From assembly GCF_014982715.1 (NCBI RefSeq), contig NZ_JADCJY010000001.1:2252301-2316300 (forward strand): a stretch of 64,000 nucleotides of DNA, written 5' to 3'. The notes beneath the pieces are model-generated. The model saw only the letters and a program-made list of their open reading frames with translations. It was not told the DNA's origin and made no database searches. The stretch is from Gallalistipes aquisgranensis. Lineage in GTDB: Bacteria > Bacteroidota > Bacteroidia > Bacteroidales > Rikenellaceae. The position numbers were made by a program, and so were the translations under genes. Shown here in pieces: positions 8,569-18,351 of the stretch (within the stretch, counting starts at the first letter, position 1; every line of letters begins with the position of its first letter).

Positions 8569-9612
8569 ATGAACGCGGAGACCGGACAAACCGAAAACAA
8601 GATAAACAGAGTTATGAGTGAGGTAATCAACATCAAGGAACTCAACGAGCGCATCGAACGCGAAAGCGTCTTCGTCGACACGCTGAACATGGAGATGGGC
8701 AAAGTGATCGTGGGCCAGAAGCATCTGGTGGACACCCTGCTGATCGGCCTGCTCTCCAACGGGCACATCCTGCTGGAAGGCGTTCCCGGGCTGGCCAAGA
8801 CGCTGGCCATCACCACGCTGGCGCAGGCCGTGGATGCCAAGTTCAGCCGTATCCAGTTCACCCCCGACCTGCTGCCCGCCGACCTGATCGGTACGCTGAT
8901 CTACTCGCAGAAGAGCGAGGAGTTCACCGTGAAGAAGGGTCCCGTGTTCGCCAACTTCGTGCTGGCGGACGAGATCAACCGGTCGCCGGCCAAGGTGCAG
9001 AGCGCCCTGCTCGAGGCGATGCAGGAGCGCCAGGTGACCATCGGCGACCAGACCTATCCCCTGCCCCGGCCGTTCCTCGTGCTGGCCACGCAGAACCCGC
9101 TGGAACAGGAGGGGACCTACCCCCTGCCCGAGGCGCAGGTGGACCGTTTCATGCTCAAGGCCCGGATCACCTATCCCAAGAAGCAGGAGGAGCGCGACAT
9201 CGTGCGCCTGAACCTGCTGGGCGGCGGCCTTCCCCGGCCCAACCGCGTGATCTCGCCCGAGGACATCGTGAAGGCCCGCGAAGTGGTCGGCGACGTCTAC
9301 ATGGACGAGAAGATCGAAAAATACATCGTGGACATCATCTTCGCCACGCGCGAGCCGCAGGAGTACGGGCTGGCCTCGCTCTCGCCGCTCATCGGCTACG
9401 GCGGCTCGCCCCGTGCCAGCATCTCGCTGGCCAGGGCCTCGAAGGCCTACGCCTTCATCAAGCGCCGCGGGTACGTGATCCCCGAGGACGTGCGGGCCGT
9501 ATGCCACGACGTGTTGCGCCACCGCATCGGGCTCACTTACGAGGCCGAAGCCGAGAACATCGACAGCGAGGAGATCATCACCGAGATCCTGAACAAGGTG
9601 GAGGTACCCTAA
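8569..9612 (+). CDS. MoxR family AAA+ ATPase
   Basis: A 347-residue cytoplasmic ATPase. Walker A GVPGLAKT is at 71-78 and Walker B LADEINRSP around Asp134-Glu135. A sensor 1 segment VLATQNPLEQEGTYPLPEAQ and the conserved QVDRFMLK follow. MoxR proteins act as chaperones that activate vWA-domain partners, and here DUF58 and two vWA genes follow in the same operon. The start may be 8614 because the promoter box lies only 13 bp before 8569. First gene of a six-gene run. Confidence 0.93.
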   Translation: MNAETGQTENKINRVMSEVINIKELNERIERESVFVDTLNMEMGKVIVGQKHLVDTLLIGLLSNGHILLEGVPGLAKTLAITTLAQAVDAKFSRIQFTPDLLPADLIGTLIYSQKSEEFTVKKGPVFANFVLADEINRSPAKVQSALLEAMQERQVTIGDQTYPLPRPFLVLATQNPLEQEGTYPLPEAQVDRFMLKARITYPKKQEERDIVRLNLLGGGLPRPNRVISPEDIVKAREVVGDVYMDEKIEKYIVDIIFATREPQEYGLASLSPLIGYGGSPRASISLARASKAYAFIKRRGYVIPEDVRAVCHDVLRHRIGLTYEAEAENIDSEEIITEILNKVEVP

Positions 9613-9627
9613 TCCCTTTCCCCGGCC

Positions 9628-10509
9628 ATGGAAACGAGCAGCGACATACTCAAACAGGTCCGCAAGATCGAGATCAAGACGCGCGGCCTCTCCAACGACA
9701 TCTTCGCGGGGCACTACCACAGCGCCTTCAAGGGGCGCGGCATGGCTTTCAGCGAGGTGAGGGAGTACCGCATCGGCGACGACGTCCGCGACATCGACTG
9801 GAACGTCACCGCCCGCAGCCGCAAGCCCCACATCAAGACCTACGAGGAGGAGCGGGAGCTCACCATGATGCTCCTGGTGGACGTCAGCGGATCGCGCCTG
9901 TTCGGCACCACGGACAAGCTCAAGAAGAACACCATCACCGAGATCGCCGCCGTGCTGGCCTTCTCCGCCGCCGAGAACAACGACAAGGTGGGCTGTATCT
10001 TCTTCAGCGACCGCGTGGAGAAGTTCATCCCGCCGAAAAAGGGGCGCTCCCACATCCTGATGATCATCCGCGAGCTGATCGAGTTCCGTCCCGAGCACCG
10101 CACCACCTCCCTTTCGGAGCCCCTGCGCTACCTGACCAACCTCATCAAGAAGCGCTGCACGACCTTCATCCTCTCCGACTTCCTCGACACGAAGGAGGGC
10201 GAGAGCGCCTTCGAGGAGGCGCTCAAGATCGCCTCGGGCAAGCACGACCTGGTGGGCATCCGCATCTACGACCGTCGGGAGACGGAGCTGCCCGACGTGG
10301 GCATCGTGGAGCTGCAGGACGCGGAGACGGGCCGCAAGGCGTGGGTGGACACCTCCTCCCGCACCGTGCGCGACACCTACCGCCGCCGCTGGGAGGAGAG
10401 CAGCCGCGCGATCGACACCACGCTCAGGCGCAGCCGCGTGGACAGCGTGTCGGTGGCCACGGGCGAGGACTACGTGAAGTCGCTCATCAAGCTCTTCAAG
10501 AAACGGTGA
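9628..10509 (+). CDS. DUF58 domain protein (vWA-like MoxR partner)
   Basis: A 293-residue soluble protein. It contains the DUF58 signature YRIGDDVRDIDWNVTARS near residues 47-64. A vWA-like core starts with MMLLVDVSGSRLFG near 81-94, where the DxSGS pattern can coordinate metal. DUF58 proteins follow moxR in almost all Bat-type operons and are thought to be folded or regulated by the ATPase. The gene begins 15 bp after moxR. Confidence 0.9.
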   Translation: METSSDILKQVRKIEIKTRGLSNDIFAGHYHSAFKGRGMAFSEVREYRIGDDVRDIDWNVTARSRKPHIKTYEEERELTMMLLVDVSGSRLFGTTDKLKKNTITEIAAVLAFSAAENNDKVGCIFFSDRVEKFIPPKKGRSHILMIIRELIEFRPEHRTTSLSEPLRYLTNLIKKRCTTFILSDFLDTKEGESAFEEALKIASGKHDLVGIRIYDRRETELPDVGIVELQDAETGRKAWVDTSSRTVRDTYRRRWEESSRAIDTTLRRSRVDSVSVATGEDYVKSLIKLFKKR

Positions 10510-10577
10510 CGCCTCCCCTCCGCCGGGGAAGCGTCCGGCACAGAAACGAAACCTTATTTTATCGACATACAAAGACT

Positions 10578-11771
10578 ATGTCCGTAACGAACATACCGCA
10601 TTTTACGATCCGCACGGCGCTCGCGGCGGTGCTGGCCGCAGGCGCGCTCGCGGCGGAGGCGCAGAACGCCCCGGCCGGTTCCGGGGCCGGGAAGGCGGCG
10701 GAGGGAGCCCCCGTCGTCCGCGCCCGCTTCGAGCCCGACAGCGTGGGGATCGGCGACGCCTTTCTGCTCAGGGTCGAGGTCGAGAAGGACATCGTGCAGC
10801 AGATCGGCTTCCCCCAGTTCGACAACAACAAGCTGGGCGACGTGGTCGAGATCATGGAGGAGAGCGCCTGCGACACGCTCGCCCGGGAGGGCCGCCGCGT
10901 GACCCTCGGCAAGAGCTACCGGCTCATCTCCTTCGACGAGGGGATCTACCGCATGGGGCATTTCCCGATGCTCTACATGGACAAGAACATCACCGACACG
11001 CTCTACTCGCGCGACTCGCTCAACCTCTTCGTGGGCACCTACCAGATCGACACCGCGACTCAGACCATCTACGACATCCTGCCCCCGATGGAGACCCCCT
11101 TCCGGCCGGGCGAGATCAGCGGCTACGTGCTCTGGGGGCTGCTGGGCGCCGCCGTACTGGGCGTGCTCGCATGGCTCCTCGTGAAGTACCGCCGCCGGCT
11201 GCCGGGCCTGGGGCCCAAGCCCAAGGAGCCGCCCCACGTGATCGCCATCAAGGCGCTCGAGGCGCTCCACAACCAGAAGGTGTGGCAGAACAACCGGCAT
11301 AAGCTCTATTATACGCGGCTGACCGACATCCTGCGCGAATACCTCACGGGACGTTTCGGCGTGCGGGCCATGGAGATGACCTCGGACGAGATCATGGAGG
11401 CCGTCCGCGGGCTCGACCTCCCGGCCAGGAGCGCCGGGGAGCTGAACGCCCTGCTGCGCACGGCCGACCTAGTGAAATTCGCCAAGCACGTCCCCGAAGC
11501 GGAGGAGAACGAGAGCTCCTACCTGAGCGCCTACTACTTCGTGGAGGAGACCAAGGAGGCCACCGAGACGGCGATCGAAAGTCCCGACACTCCGGTGGAG
11601 CCGGTCACCCCGGCAGACAGGAAGGCCCCTTCCGCCGCGCCGGCCGCGGAAGGAGAGGCGGCCCTCCCCGCATCCGGGGCGTCCGCACCGGGCACGGCAG
11701 GCGACGGAACGCCTGAGAAGCGGCCTGTGCCGCCCCCCGCACCCCAACCGAGAAAGGAGGAGGAACGATGA
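10578..11771 (+). CDS. Exported single-span membrane protein of the Bat operon (orf3 type)
   Basis: A 397-residue protein. Residues 1-29 form a signal peptide (ALAAVLAAGALAAEAQ). A periplasmic beta-rich part of about 150 residues follows, then one transmembrane helix near 181-203 ending in a KYRRR stop-transfer sequence. The cytoplasmic part has a helical region (LYYTRLTDILREYLTGRFG) resembling the C-terminal domain of BatD or DUF4381-type proteins. The last 60 residues are Pro/Ala/Glu-rich. The position matches the orf3 gene between DUF58 and batA in other Bacteroidota. Its stop overlaps the next start as ATGA. Function unknown. Confidence 0.75.
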   Translation: MSVTNIPHFTIRTALAAVLAAGALAAEAQNAPAGSGAGKAAEGAPVVRARFEPDSVGIGDAFLLRVEVEKDIVQQIGFPQFDNNKLGDVVEIMEESACDTLAREGRRVTLGKSYRLISFDEGIYRMGHFPMLYMDKNITDTLYSRDSLNLFVGTYQIDTATQTIYDILPPMETPFRPGEISGYVLWGLLGAAVLGVLAWLLVKYRRRLPGLGPKPKEPPHVIAIKALEALHNQKVWQNNRHKLYYTRLTDILREYLTGRFGVRAMEMTSDEIMEAVRGLDLPARSAGELNALLRTADLVKFAKHVPEAEENESSYLSAYYFVEETKEATETAIESPDTPVEPVTPADRKAPSAAPAAEGEAALPASGASAPGTAGDGTPEKRPVPPPAPQPRKEEER

Positions 11772-12544
11772 AACGGATCGCAGTCATGACGCTGGCCGCC
11801 CTGTTCTGTTCGGCGGGGCTCCACGCACAGAAATATCCCGAACGCCGATACGTCCGTTCGGGCAACGAGGCATACGAACGGAGCAACTACGTGGAGAGCG
11901 AGGCGGCCTACCGCCGGGCGCTGGAGAAGACGCCCGGCTCCTACGAAGCGCAGTTCAACCTGGGCAACGCCCTCTACCGGCAGGGACGCTACCCCGACGC
12001 CGCGCAGGTGTACGGGCAGCTGGCCGCCGACTCCACGCAGACGGAGCGTGCGGCGGGCGCCTTCTACAACACGGGCAACGCCCTGTTCCAGCAGCGCCAG
12101 CTGGAGCAGGCGCTCGAAGCCTACAAGAACGCCCTGCGTCTGAACCCCGGGGACGAGCAGGCCAAGTTCAACCTGGCCTACACCAAGAAGCTGCTCGACA
12201 AGGACAAGAACGGCGGCGGGGGCGGAGGCGACCAAAACCGAAACGACCAGAATCAAAACGACAAGGACAAGAACCGGCAGGGCGGAGACGACCGGAAAGA
12301 CCCGGACAAGAAGGGGCAGGAGAAGAACGACCCCGACCGGCAGCAGGGCGGAGAGAATCCGGACAGGAACCGTCAGGAGCCCGGGAAGTCCGACCCTTCG
12401 GAGGGGCAGCCGCGCGAAGGCGGCATGAGCCGCGAAGAGGCCGACCAGATGCTCCAGGCCATGCAGAACGAGGAGAACAAGACCCGCGAAAAGGTCAACG
12501 CGCAGAAGGCGAAGGCCGTGGGCCGTTCGGGTAAAAACTGGTAA
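11768..12544 (+). CDS. batC: TPR protein of the Bat operon (BatC-like)
   Basis: A 258-residue exported protein with signal peptide MKRIAVMTLAALFCSAGLHAQ. TPR repeats span about residues 30-140: YERSNYVESEAAYRRALEKTPG, then FNLGNALYRQGRYPDAAQVY and a third FYNTGNALFQQRQLEQALEAY. The following 90 residues are an Asn/Gln/Asp/Lys low-complexity tail, then a helix with EEADQMLQAMQNEE. TPR proteins of this layout (BatC or BatE) accompany BatA and BatB and probably act as periplasmic scaffolds. Here it precedes batA rather than following batB. Confidence 0.82.
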   Translation: MKRIAVMTLAALFCSAGLHAQKYPERRYVRSGNEAYERSNYVESEAAYRRALEKTPGSYEAQFNLGNALYRQGRYPDAAQVYGQLAADSTQTERAAGAFYNTGNALFQQRQLEQALEAYKNALRLNPGDEQAKFNLAYTKKLLDKDKNGGGGGGDQNRNDQNQNDKDKNRQGGDDRKDPDKKGQEKNDPDRQQGGENPDRNRQEPGKSDPSEGQPREGGMSREEADQMLQAMQNEENKTREKVNAQKAKAVGRSGKNW

Positions 12545-12559
12545 AGAGAGAAGTACGTC

Positions 12560-13555
12560 ATGGATATCATACGTTTCGCAAATCCGCACCTGCTCTGGCT
12601 GCTGCTCCTGCTGCCGGCCATGATCGGGTACTACGTCTACCGCAACCGGCAGGGGGGCGCCACCCTCCGCATCTCCACGCTGGACGGGGTGAAAGGGGCC
12701 CCGAAGACCCTGCGCTACCGGCTGCGGCACCTGCCCTTCGTGCTGCGCTGCTGCACGGTGGCGCTGCTGGCCGTGGCCATGGCCCGTCCGCAGAGCTCGG
12801 AGAGCAACAGCCGCTCCACCACCGAAGGCATCGACATCGTGCTGGCGCTCGACGTCTCGACCAGCATGCTGGCCCGCGACTTCGACCCCGACCGCATCGG
12901 CGCCGCGAAGGAGGTGGCCGCCAAGTTCATCGTGGACCGTCCGAACGACCGGATCGGGCTGGTGATCTTCGCCGGGGAGAGCTTCACGCAGAGCCCGCTG
13001 ACCACCGACAAGAAGTCGCTGCTCAACCTGCTGGGGCAGGTGCAGAGCGGCATGATCGACGACGGAACGGCCATCGGCACCGGTCTGGCCACGGCCATCA
13101 ACCGCCTGCGGGAGAGCGACGCCAAGAGCAAGGTGATCATCCTGCTCACGGACGGCGTGAACAACGTGGGGCAGATCGCCCCCCTCACCGCGGCCGGAAT
13201 CGCCGAAGAGTACGGCATCCGTGTCTACACCGTGGGCGTGGGCTCGATGGGCACGGCCCCCTATCCGGCCGTGGACATCTGGGGCAACATCTCCTTCGTC
13301 CCGGCCAAGGTGGAGATCGACGAGGAGGTGCTCACCCGGATCGCGGAAGAGACCGGGGGCGAGTATTTCCGGGCCACGGACAACAAGACCCTCTCCGCGA
13401 TCTACGACAAGATCAACCAGCTGGAACGCTCCAGGGTCGAGGTCGACAACTTCACCCGCTACCACGAGCGGTTCGCCCCGTTCCTGCTGGCGGCCGTCCT
13501 GCTGCTGGTAGCCGAATTCCTCACCAAGTTCATCTGGCTCCGCCAGATCCCCTAA
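12560..13555 (+). CDS. batA: vWA domain membrane protein BatA
   Basis: A 331-residue inner-membrane protein. Two hydrophobic segments lie in the first 80 residues (PHLLWLLLLLPAMIGYYVY and a second near 58-75). The von Willebrand factor A domain spans about 90-290 and has the MIDAS motif DVSTSM starting at Asp98. A C-terminal membrane helix at about 305-322 follows. Bat proteins were named for aerotolerance in Bacteroides fragilis, although a later view is that they serve general envelope stress. Gap to the TPR gene is 15 bp. Confidence 0.9.
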   Translation: MDIIRFANPHLLWLLLLLPAMIGYYVYRNRQGGATLRISTLDGVKGAPKTLRYRLRHLPFVLRCCTVALLAVAMARPQSSESNSRSTTEGIDIVLALDVSTSMLARDFDPDRIGAAKEVAAKFIVDRPNDRIGLVIFAGESFTQSPLTTDKKSLLNLLGQVQSGMIDDGTAIGTGLATAINRLRESDAKSKVIILLTDGVNNVGQIAPLTAAGIAEEYGIRVYTVGVGSMGTAPYPAVDIWGNISFVPAKVEIDEEVLTRIAEETGGEYFRATDNKTLSAIYDKINQLERSRVEVDNFTRYHERFAPFLLAAVLLLVAEFLTKFIWLRQIP

Positions 13556-13567
13556 CACCCGCACGTC

Positions 13568-14587
13568 ATGTTCAGATTCGAATCCCCCCATATCCTCTGG
13601 CTGCTGATCCTCGTCCCGCTGCTGATCGGCGGCTACCTCTGGGCCGCCCGGCTCTACCGCCGGCGGCTGGCCCGCTTCGGCGAACCGGAGACCGTCCGCA
13701 CGCTCATGCCCGACGCATCGCCCCTGCGCGTGCGCAACAAGTTCATCCTCTGTCTCGCGGCCCTCGGGCTGCTGGTCGTGGCGCTGGCCCGCCCGCAGTT
13801 CGGTTCGAAACTGCGCGAGGTGACGCGGCAGGGCATCGAGATCATGCTGGCGGTGGACGTCTCCAACAGCATGCTGGCACAGGACTTCGAGCCCAACCGG
13901 CTCGAACGCACCAAATTCGCCATCAACCGCCTGCTCGAAGGGCTCCGCCAGGACCGCGTGGGGCTGGTCGCCTTTGCCGGCGACGCCTACGTGCAGCTCC
14001 CCATCACGGCCGACTACGTGACGGCCCGCAACTTCGCCGCCCAGCTCTCGCCCACGATGGTCTCGCGGCAGGGCACGGCCATCGGCGCGGCCATCGACCT
14101 GGCCGCCAGCTCCTTCTCCTCGGGCAGCGAGGGGAGCCGGGTGCTGATCGTCATCTCGGACGGAGAGAACCACGAGGACGACGCCCTGGCCGCGGCGAAA
14201 CGGGCTGCCGAGCAGGGTATCAAGATCTACACGATCGGTATCGGCACCCCCGAGGGGGCCCCGATCCAGATCGGCGGAGAATTCCTGAAGGACGACCAGG
14301 GCAACATGGTGGTCTCGAAGCTCGACGAGCCCTCGCTGGAGGAGATCGCCCTCTCCACGGGCGGTGCCTACATCCGGGCCACGAACAAGAGCATCGGGCT
14401 GGAGGAGATCATCGCCAAGATCAACCAGACCGAGAAGAAGAAGCTCACCTCCACCATCTTCGAGGAGTTCAACGAACAGTTCCAGTACCTGGTGGGGGCG
14501 GCGCTGCTCCTGCTGCTCGCCGACGTGCTGATGCTCAGCCGCCGCAACCGCATCTTCGCCCGGTTCAACATCTTCAACCGCAGCTGA
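13568..14587 (+). CDS. batB: vWA domain membrane protein BatB
   Basis: A 339-residue paralogue of BatA with the same plan: N-terminal membrane segments, a vWA domain with MIDAS motif DVSNSM from Asp97, and a C-terminal hydrophobic helix near 305-322. It starts 12 bp after batA. BatA and BatB are thought to form a heteromeric membrane complex. The operon stops here in this window: no batD or second TPR gene follows, and the next gene has its own leader region. Confidence 0.9.
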   Translation: MFRFESPHILWLLILVPLLIGGYLWAARLYRRRLARFGEPETVRTLMPDASPLRVRNKFILCLAALGLLVVALARPQFGSKLREVTRQGIEIMLAVDVSNSMLAQDFEPNRLERTKFAINRLLEGLRQDRVGLVAFAGDAYVQLPITADYVTARNFAAQLSPTMVSRQGTAIGAAIDLAASSFSSGSEGSRVLIVISDGENHEDDALAAAKRAAEQGIKIYTIGIGTPEGAPIQIGGEFLKDDQGNMVVSKLDEPSLEEIALSTGGAYIRATNKSIGLEEIIAKINQTEKKKLTSTIFEEFNEQFQYLVGAALLLLLADVLMLSRRNRIFARFNIFNRS

Positions 14588-14837
14588 CCGCACCGCCGGG
14601 ACCCCGGTTGCGGCCATCCTTCTGCCGATGAACCGGGAGAACCTCATCGGCCCGGCGCACCTCGCCGTCTTCGCGGGTGCGTCCGTCCCCATGCGGAGAT
14701 ACCGGCTCCATCCGACCCTCACCGGCTGCCCGGCCGGAACGGCCGGAACGAGCCGCGACCGACCGGAGTTGTCCGGAAAATTGTGTAATTTCGCAACGTG
14801 CGGGAACTCCACCCGGCACCGAAAACCATACACGACC

Positions 14838-15848
14838 ATGAAGAAAGCACTCCGAACGATCCTCCTGCTGCTCCTGCCGCTGCTCGCGGCCTGCGGGAAA
14901 CAGGAGGGAGGCGGGACGGTCCCCCCGGCCCCCGACTATGCCGACGCGACCTACTGGTACGAGCTCTCCGCCCCCGACCGGGCGGTGGACATCTTCTACG
15001 TCTACCCCACCGTGGGGACCGTTCCCACCGACGAACACGGCAACGTGCTCGAATACACGAACGTAGACCAGCCGCGCGAACGGGAGGCCGCCGTGGCCAA
15101 TCAGCGGTTCAACCGGGAAGCCTACGCGGCCGGGCGGTTCAACTTCTTCGCCCCCTACTACCGGCAGATCACCATGGCCGTCTACGAGGCCGGACCCGAG
15201 GCGGTGGAGGCCCGGAGCGACATTCCCCGCGGAGACATCCGCCGCGCCTTCGACTACTACATGGAGCACCTCAACGGCGGACGTCCGTTCCTGCTGTTGG
15301 GCCACAGCCAGGGATCGGCCGTGCTGATCGACCTGCTCAAGCACGGCATGAGCGAGGCCCGGCGCTCCCGCATGGTGGCCGCCTACCTGATCGGCTACCA
15401 GATCACCCGGGAGGAGCTCGGACGCTATCCCGACCGCCTGCGCCCGGCCGCGGGTCCCGACGACACGGGGGTGATCGTCCTCTACAACTCGCTCACCGAC
15501 CCGGCGGCCCGCTCGCCCCTGATGGACCGTTCGGCGGTCTGCATCAATCCCCTCAACTGGCGCACGGACGGCACCCCCGCCTCCCGCGCCGAGCACCGGG
15601 GCATCATCCGCTACAATCCCGGCACGGACTCCTACGACGAAGTGCCCGGCTACACGACCGGCGCCCGCATCGAGGACCATTACCTGATCTGCGACGACAT
15701 CGACCCCCGCGAATGTTACGCCGAGGAGTACCGGGAGCTCTTCCCGCTGGGCAACCTCCACTTCATGGATTCGTGGCTCTATGCGGTGAACCTGCGCGAG
15801 AACATGGTCCTGCGGAGCGAAGCCTTCCTCTCGTCGGCGCAACGGTGA
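14838..15848 (+). CDS. DUF3089 family lipoprotein, alpha/beta-hydrolase fold
   Basis: A 336-residue lipoprotein ([19 protein letters not shown], Cys at the lipobox). The hydrolase core shows [10 protein letters not shown] near residues 54-63 and a nucleophile elbow [11 protein letters not shown] with Ser157. The segment [12 protein letters not shown] is typical of DUF3089, a family of putative lipases or esterases. Substrate unknown. An upstream in-frame ATG at 14628 would hide the signal peptide and is rejected. Single gene. Confidence 0.85.
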   Translation: MKKALRTILLLLLPLLAACGKQEGGGTVPPAPDYADATYWYELSAPDRAVDIFYVYPTVGTVPTDEHGNVLEYTNVDQPREREAAVANQRFNREAYAAGRFNFFAPYYRQITMAVYEAGPEAVEARSDIPRGDIRRAFDYYMEHLNGGRPFLLLGHSQGSAVLIDLLKHGMSEARRSRMVAAYLIGYQITREELGRYPDRLRPAAGPDDTGVIVLYNSLTDPAARSPLMDRSAVCINPLNWRTDGTPASRAEHRGIIRYNPGTDSYDEVPGYTTGARIEDHYLICDDIDPRECYAEEYRELFPLGNLHFMDSWLYAVNLRENMVLRSEAFLSSAQR

Positions 15849-15910
15849 ATCTTTTCGGAACCGCCGCGATTTTCCGGAGCGGGGAGAGCCGGATTTTTGG
15901 AAAAATTGCG

Positions 15911-15918
15911 TAGCTTTG
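15911..15918 (+). promoter_or_regulatory. -7 promoter box (TAGCTTTG) for metX
   Basis: Exact TAnnTTTG match 16 bp before the metX start codon. No TTG was seen at the usual -33 spacing. Confidence 0.55.
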
Positions 15919-15934
15919 CGGGAACAGAAAACCG

Positions 15935-16948
15935 ATGCCTGTCCGCTATTTCAAATACGACAAGCCCTTCCGGCTCGAAAACGGGGAGGAACTTCCCGAA
16001 CTCACCATCGCATACCACACTTTCGGAAAACCGAAAGGGGACAATACGATCTGGGTGTGCCATGCCCTGACGGCCAATTCGGACGTGGCCGACTGGTGGC
16101 CCCACTCGGTGGAGCAGGGCCGGTTTCTCGACCCGAGGCGCTATTTCGTGGTGTGCGCCAACATCATCGGCTCCCACTACGGCTCGACCGGGCCGCTGAG
16201 CGTCAATCCCGCCACGGGCCGCCCCTACTACGACACGTTCCCCTTCATCACCGTGCGCGACATGGTCGCCGCCCACCTGCTGCTGGCCGACCACCTCGGC
16301 ATCCGCCGCATGCGGGCCATCGTGGGCAGTTCGATCGGAGGGTTCCAGGCGATGGAGATGGCCCTCTCGCGCCCGGGAATCGCGGAGAAACTGGTGCTGA
16401 TCGCCACCGCCGCCCGCAGCCAGCCGTGGGCCATCGCCTTCAACGAATCGCAGCGCATGGCCATCGAGGCCGACGCCACCTACGGACGGCCCGAGCCCGA
16501 CGCCGGGATGAAGGGCATGCGCGTGTCGCGGTCGATCGGCCTGCTGAGCTACCGGGGCTCCTCGGCCTACAACGCCACCCAGCAGGAGAACGACACGATG
16601 TACAAGGTGGCCGGTTTCCGCGCCACCACCTACCAGCAGTACCAGGGCGACAAGCTCTGCCGACGCTTCGACGCCTACTCCTACTACCGCCTCACGCAAG
16701 CGTTCGACTCCCACAACGTGGGCCGCTACCGGGGCGGCATCGAGAGCGCCCTCGGCCAGATCGCCTGCCCCACGCTGGTGGTGGGCATCTCGTCGGACAT
16801 CATCTTCCCCGTATCGGAGCAGATATACCTCTACCGCCACATCCCCGGCGCCCGGCTGCACCTGATCAGCTCGCCCTTCGGGCACGACGGGTTCCTGGTG
16901 GAGCACGACAAGCTCAACGCCCTGCTCAAACCCTTTCTGGCAGACTGA
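15935..16948 (+). CDS. metX: Homoserine O-acetyltransferase (MetX family)
   Basis: A 337-residue alpha/beta-hydrolase-fold acyltransferase that makes O-acyl-L-homoserine for methionine synthesis. It has the oxyanion and substrate region [15 protein letters not shown] (about 46-60), the nucleophile elbow GSSIGGFQ with Ser133, and the C-terminal His in [12 protein letters not shown]. The family elbow is usually GGSMGGMQ, so this is a slightly divergent member. The partner enzyme MetY lies at 35946-37226. Acetyl rather than succinyl donor is inferred from family and from the pairing with MetY. Confidence 0.85.
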   Translation: MPVRYFKYDKPFRLENGEELPELTIAYHTFGKPKGDNTIWVCHALTANSDVADWWPHSVEQGRFLDPRRYFVVCANIIGSHYGSTGPLSVNPATGRPYYDTFPFITVRDMVAAHLLLADHLGIRRMRAIVGSSIGGFQAMEMALSRPGIAEKLVLIATAARSQPWAIAFNESQRMAIEADATYGRPEPDAGMKGMRVSRSIGLLSYRGSSAYNATQQENDTMYKVAGFRATTYQQYQGDKLCRRFDAYSYYRLTQAFDSHNVGRYRGGIESALGQIACPTLVVGISSDIIFPVSEQIYLYRHIPGARLHLISSPFGHDGFLVEHDKLNALLKPFLAD

Positions 16949-16986
16949 CCCATACAACACAACATACACACATTAAGCCATACGCA

Positions 16987-18285
16987 ATGAAATTACCCGA
17001 ATCCGTCAACGTGTTACTCCTGGGCTCCGGCGGCCGCGAACACGCGATCGCCCGCCAGATTTCGCTCAGCCCCCGCACCGCACGCCTCTACATCGCACCC
17101 GGCAACGCCGGAACCGCGGCGCTGGGTACCAACGTGGAACTCTCGCCCACCCATTTCGGCACGCTGAAACAGTTCGTCCTCACCAACAATATCAACCTGG
17201 TCATGGTAGGGCCCGAGGAGCCCCTCGTCAAGGGGATCTACGACTTTTTCCACGAAGACAGCGACATCCACCACATTCCGGTGATCGGTCCGTCGGCCGC
17301 AGGGGCCCGGCTCGAAGGGAGCAAGGATTTCGCCAAGGCCTTCATGGCCCGCCACGGCATCCCCACGGCCGCCTACCGCAGTTTCACGAAGGAGACGCTC
17401 GATGAAGGACGCCGCTTTCTGGAGACCCTGAAGGCACCCTACGTGCTCAAGGCCGACGGGCTGGCCGCCGGCAAGGGCGTGCTGATCCTCCCCTCGCTCG
17501 ACGAGGCGAAGGAGGAACTGGGCCGGATGCTGGAAGGCAAGTTCGGCGCCGCGGGCAACACGGTGGTGATCGAGGAGTACCTGGACGGCATCGAGTGTTC
17601 GGTCTTCGTGGCCACCGACGGCGCCCACTACAAGATTCTCCCCGTAGCCAAGGACTACAAGCGCGTCGGAGAGGGCGACACGGGCCTCAACACGGGCGGC
17701 ATGGGCGCCGTATCGCCCGTTCCGTTCGCCGACGACGTCTTCATGGAGAAGGTGCGCACGACGATCGTGGAACCCACCGTGGAGGGGCTCCGGAAAGAGA
17801 AGATCGACTATAAGGGATTCATCTTCATCGGCCTGATGAATGTGGGCGGAACGCCCTACGTCATCGAATACAACGTCCGCATGGGCGACCCGGAGACCGA
17901 GGTGGTCTTCCCGCGCATCGAATCGGACATCATGGAGCTCTTCGAGGGCATGGCCCACGGGTCGCTCGACCGCTACCGGCTGAAGATCGACCCGCGCACG
18001 GCCACGACCGTGGTCTGCGTCTCGGGCGGCTATCCGGGCGACTACACGAAGGGATTCGCCATCGAGGGGCTCGACACGCCCTGCGAGAGCATCGTCTACC
18101 ACGCCGGCACCGCCGTCAAAGGGGGGAAAACCGTCACCGCGGGCGGGCGCGTGCTGGCCGTCACCTCGCTGGGAGACAGCATCGCCGAGGCACTGGAAAA
18201 GAGCTACCGCACCATCTCCGGCATCCGCTACGAGGGTCTCTACCGCCGGGGCGACATCGGGCAGGACCTGATGAAACTGGAATAA
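16987..18285 (+). CDS. purD: Phosphoribosylamine--glycine ligase (GAR synthetase)
   Basis: A 432-residue purine biosynthesis enzyme. It begins [20 protein letters not shown], the classical PurD N-terminal signature. The ATP-grasp domain contains [15 protein letters not shown] and [12 protein letters not shown]. The [12 protein letters not shown] motif, then [17 protein letters not shown] (Mg-ATP ligands), complete the active site. ATG at 16987 fits the family start; an open frame extends far upstream through metX but is not coding. Confidence 0.97.
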   Translation: MKLPESVNVLLLGSGGREHAIARQISLSPRTARLYIAPGNAGTAALGTNVELSPTHFGTLKQFVLTNNINLVMVGPEEPLVKGIYDFFHEDSDIHHIPVIGPSAAGARLEGSKDFAKAFMARHGIPTAAYRSFTKETLDEGRRFLETLKAPYVLKADGLAAGKGVLILPSLDEAKEELGRMLEGKFGAAGNTVVIEEYLDGIECSVFVATDGAHYKILPVAKDYKRVGEGDTGLNTGGMGAVSPVPFADDVFMEKVRTTIVEPTVEGLRKEKIDYKGFIFIGLMNVGGTPYVIEYNVRMGDPETEVVFPRIESDIMELFEGMAHGSLDRYRLKIDPRTATTVVCVSGGYPGDYTKGFAIEGLDTPCESIVYHAGTAVKGGKTVTAGGRVLAVTSLGDSIAEALEKSYRTISGIRYEGLYRRGDIGQDLMKLE

Positions 18286-18351
18286 CCGGACCGCCCGGCA
18301 GGCCGGGTGTCCGCGCGGGTGCCGCCCGCCGAACCGCCAACAGGAAACACC

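Noticed and set aside
11534..14839. A 1101-codon minus-strand frame across the Bat operon
   Set aside because: Antisense shadow of batA, batB and the TPR gene, with no recognisable domain.
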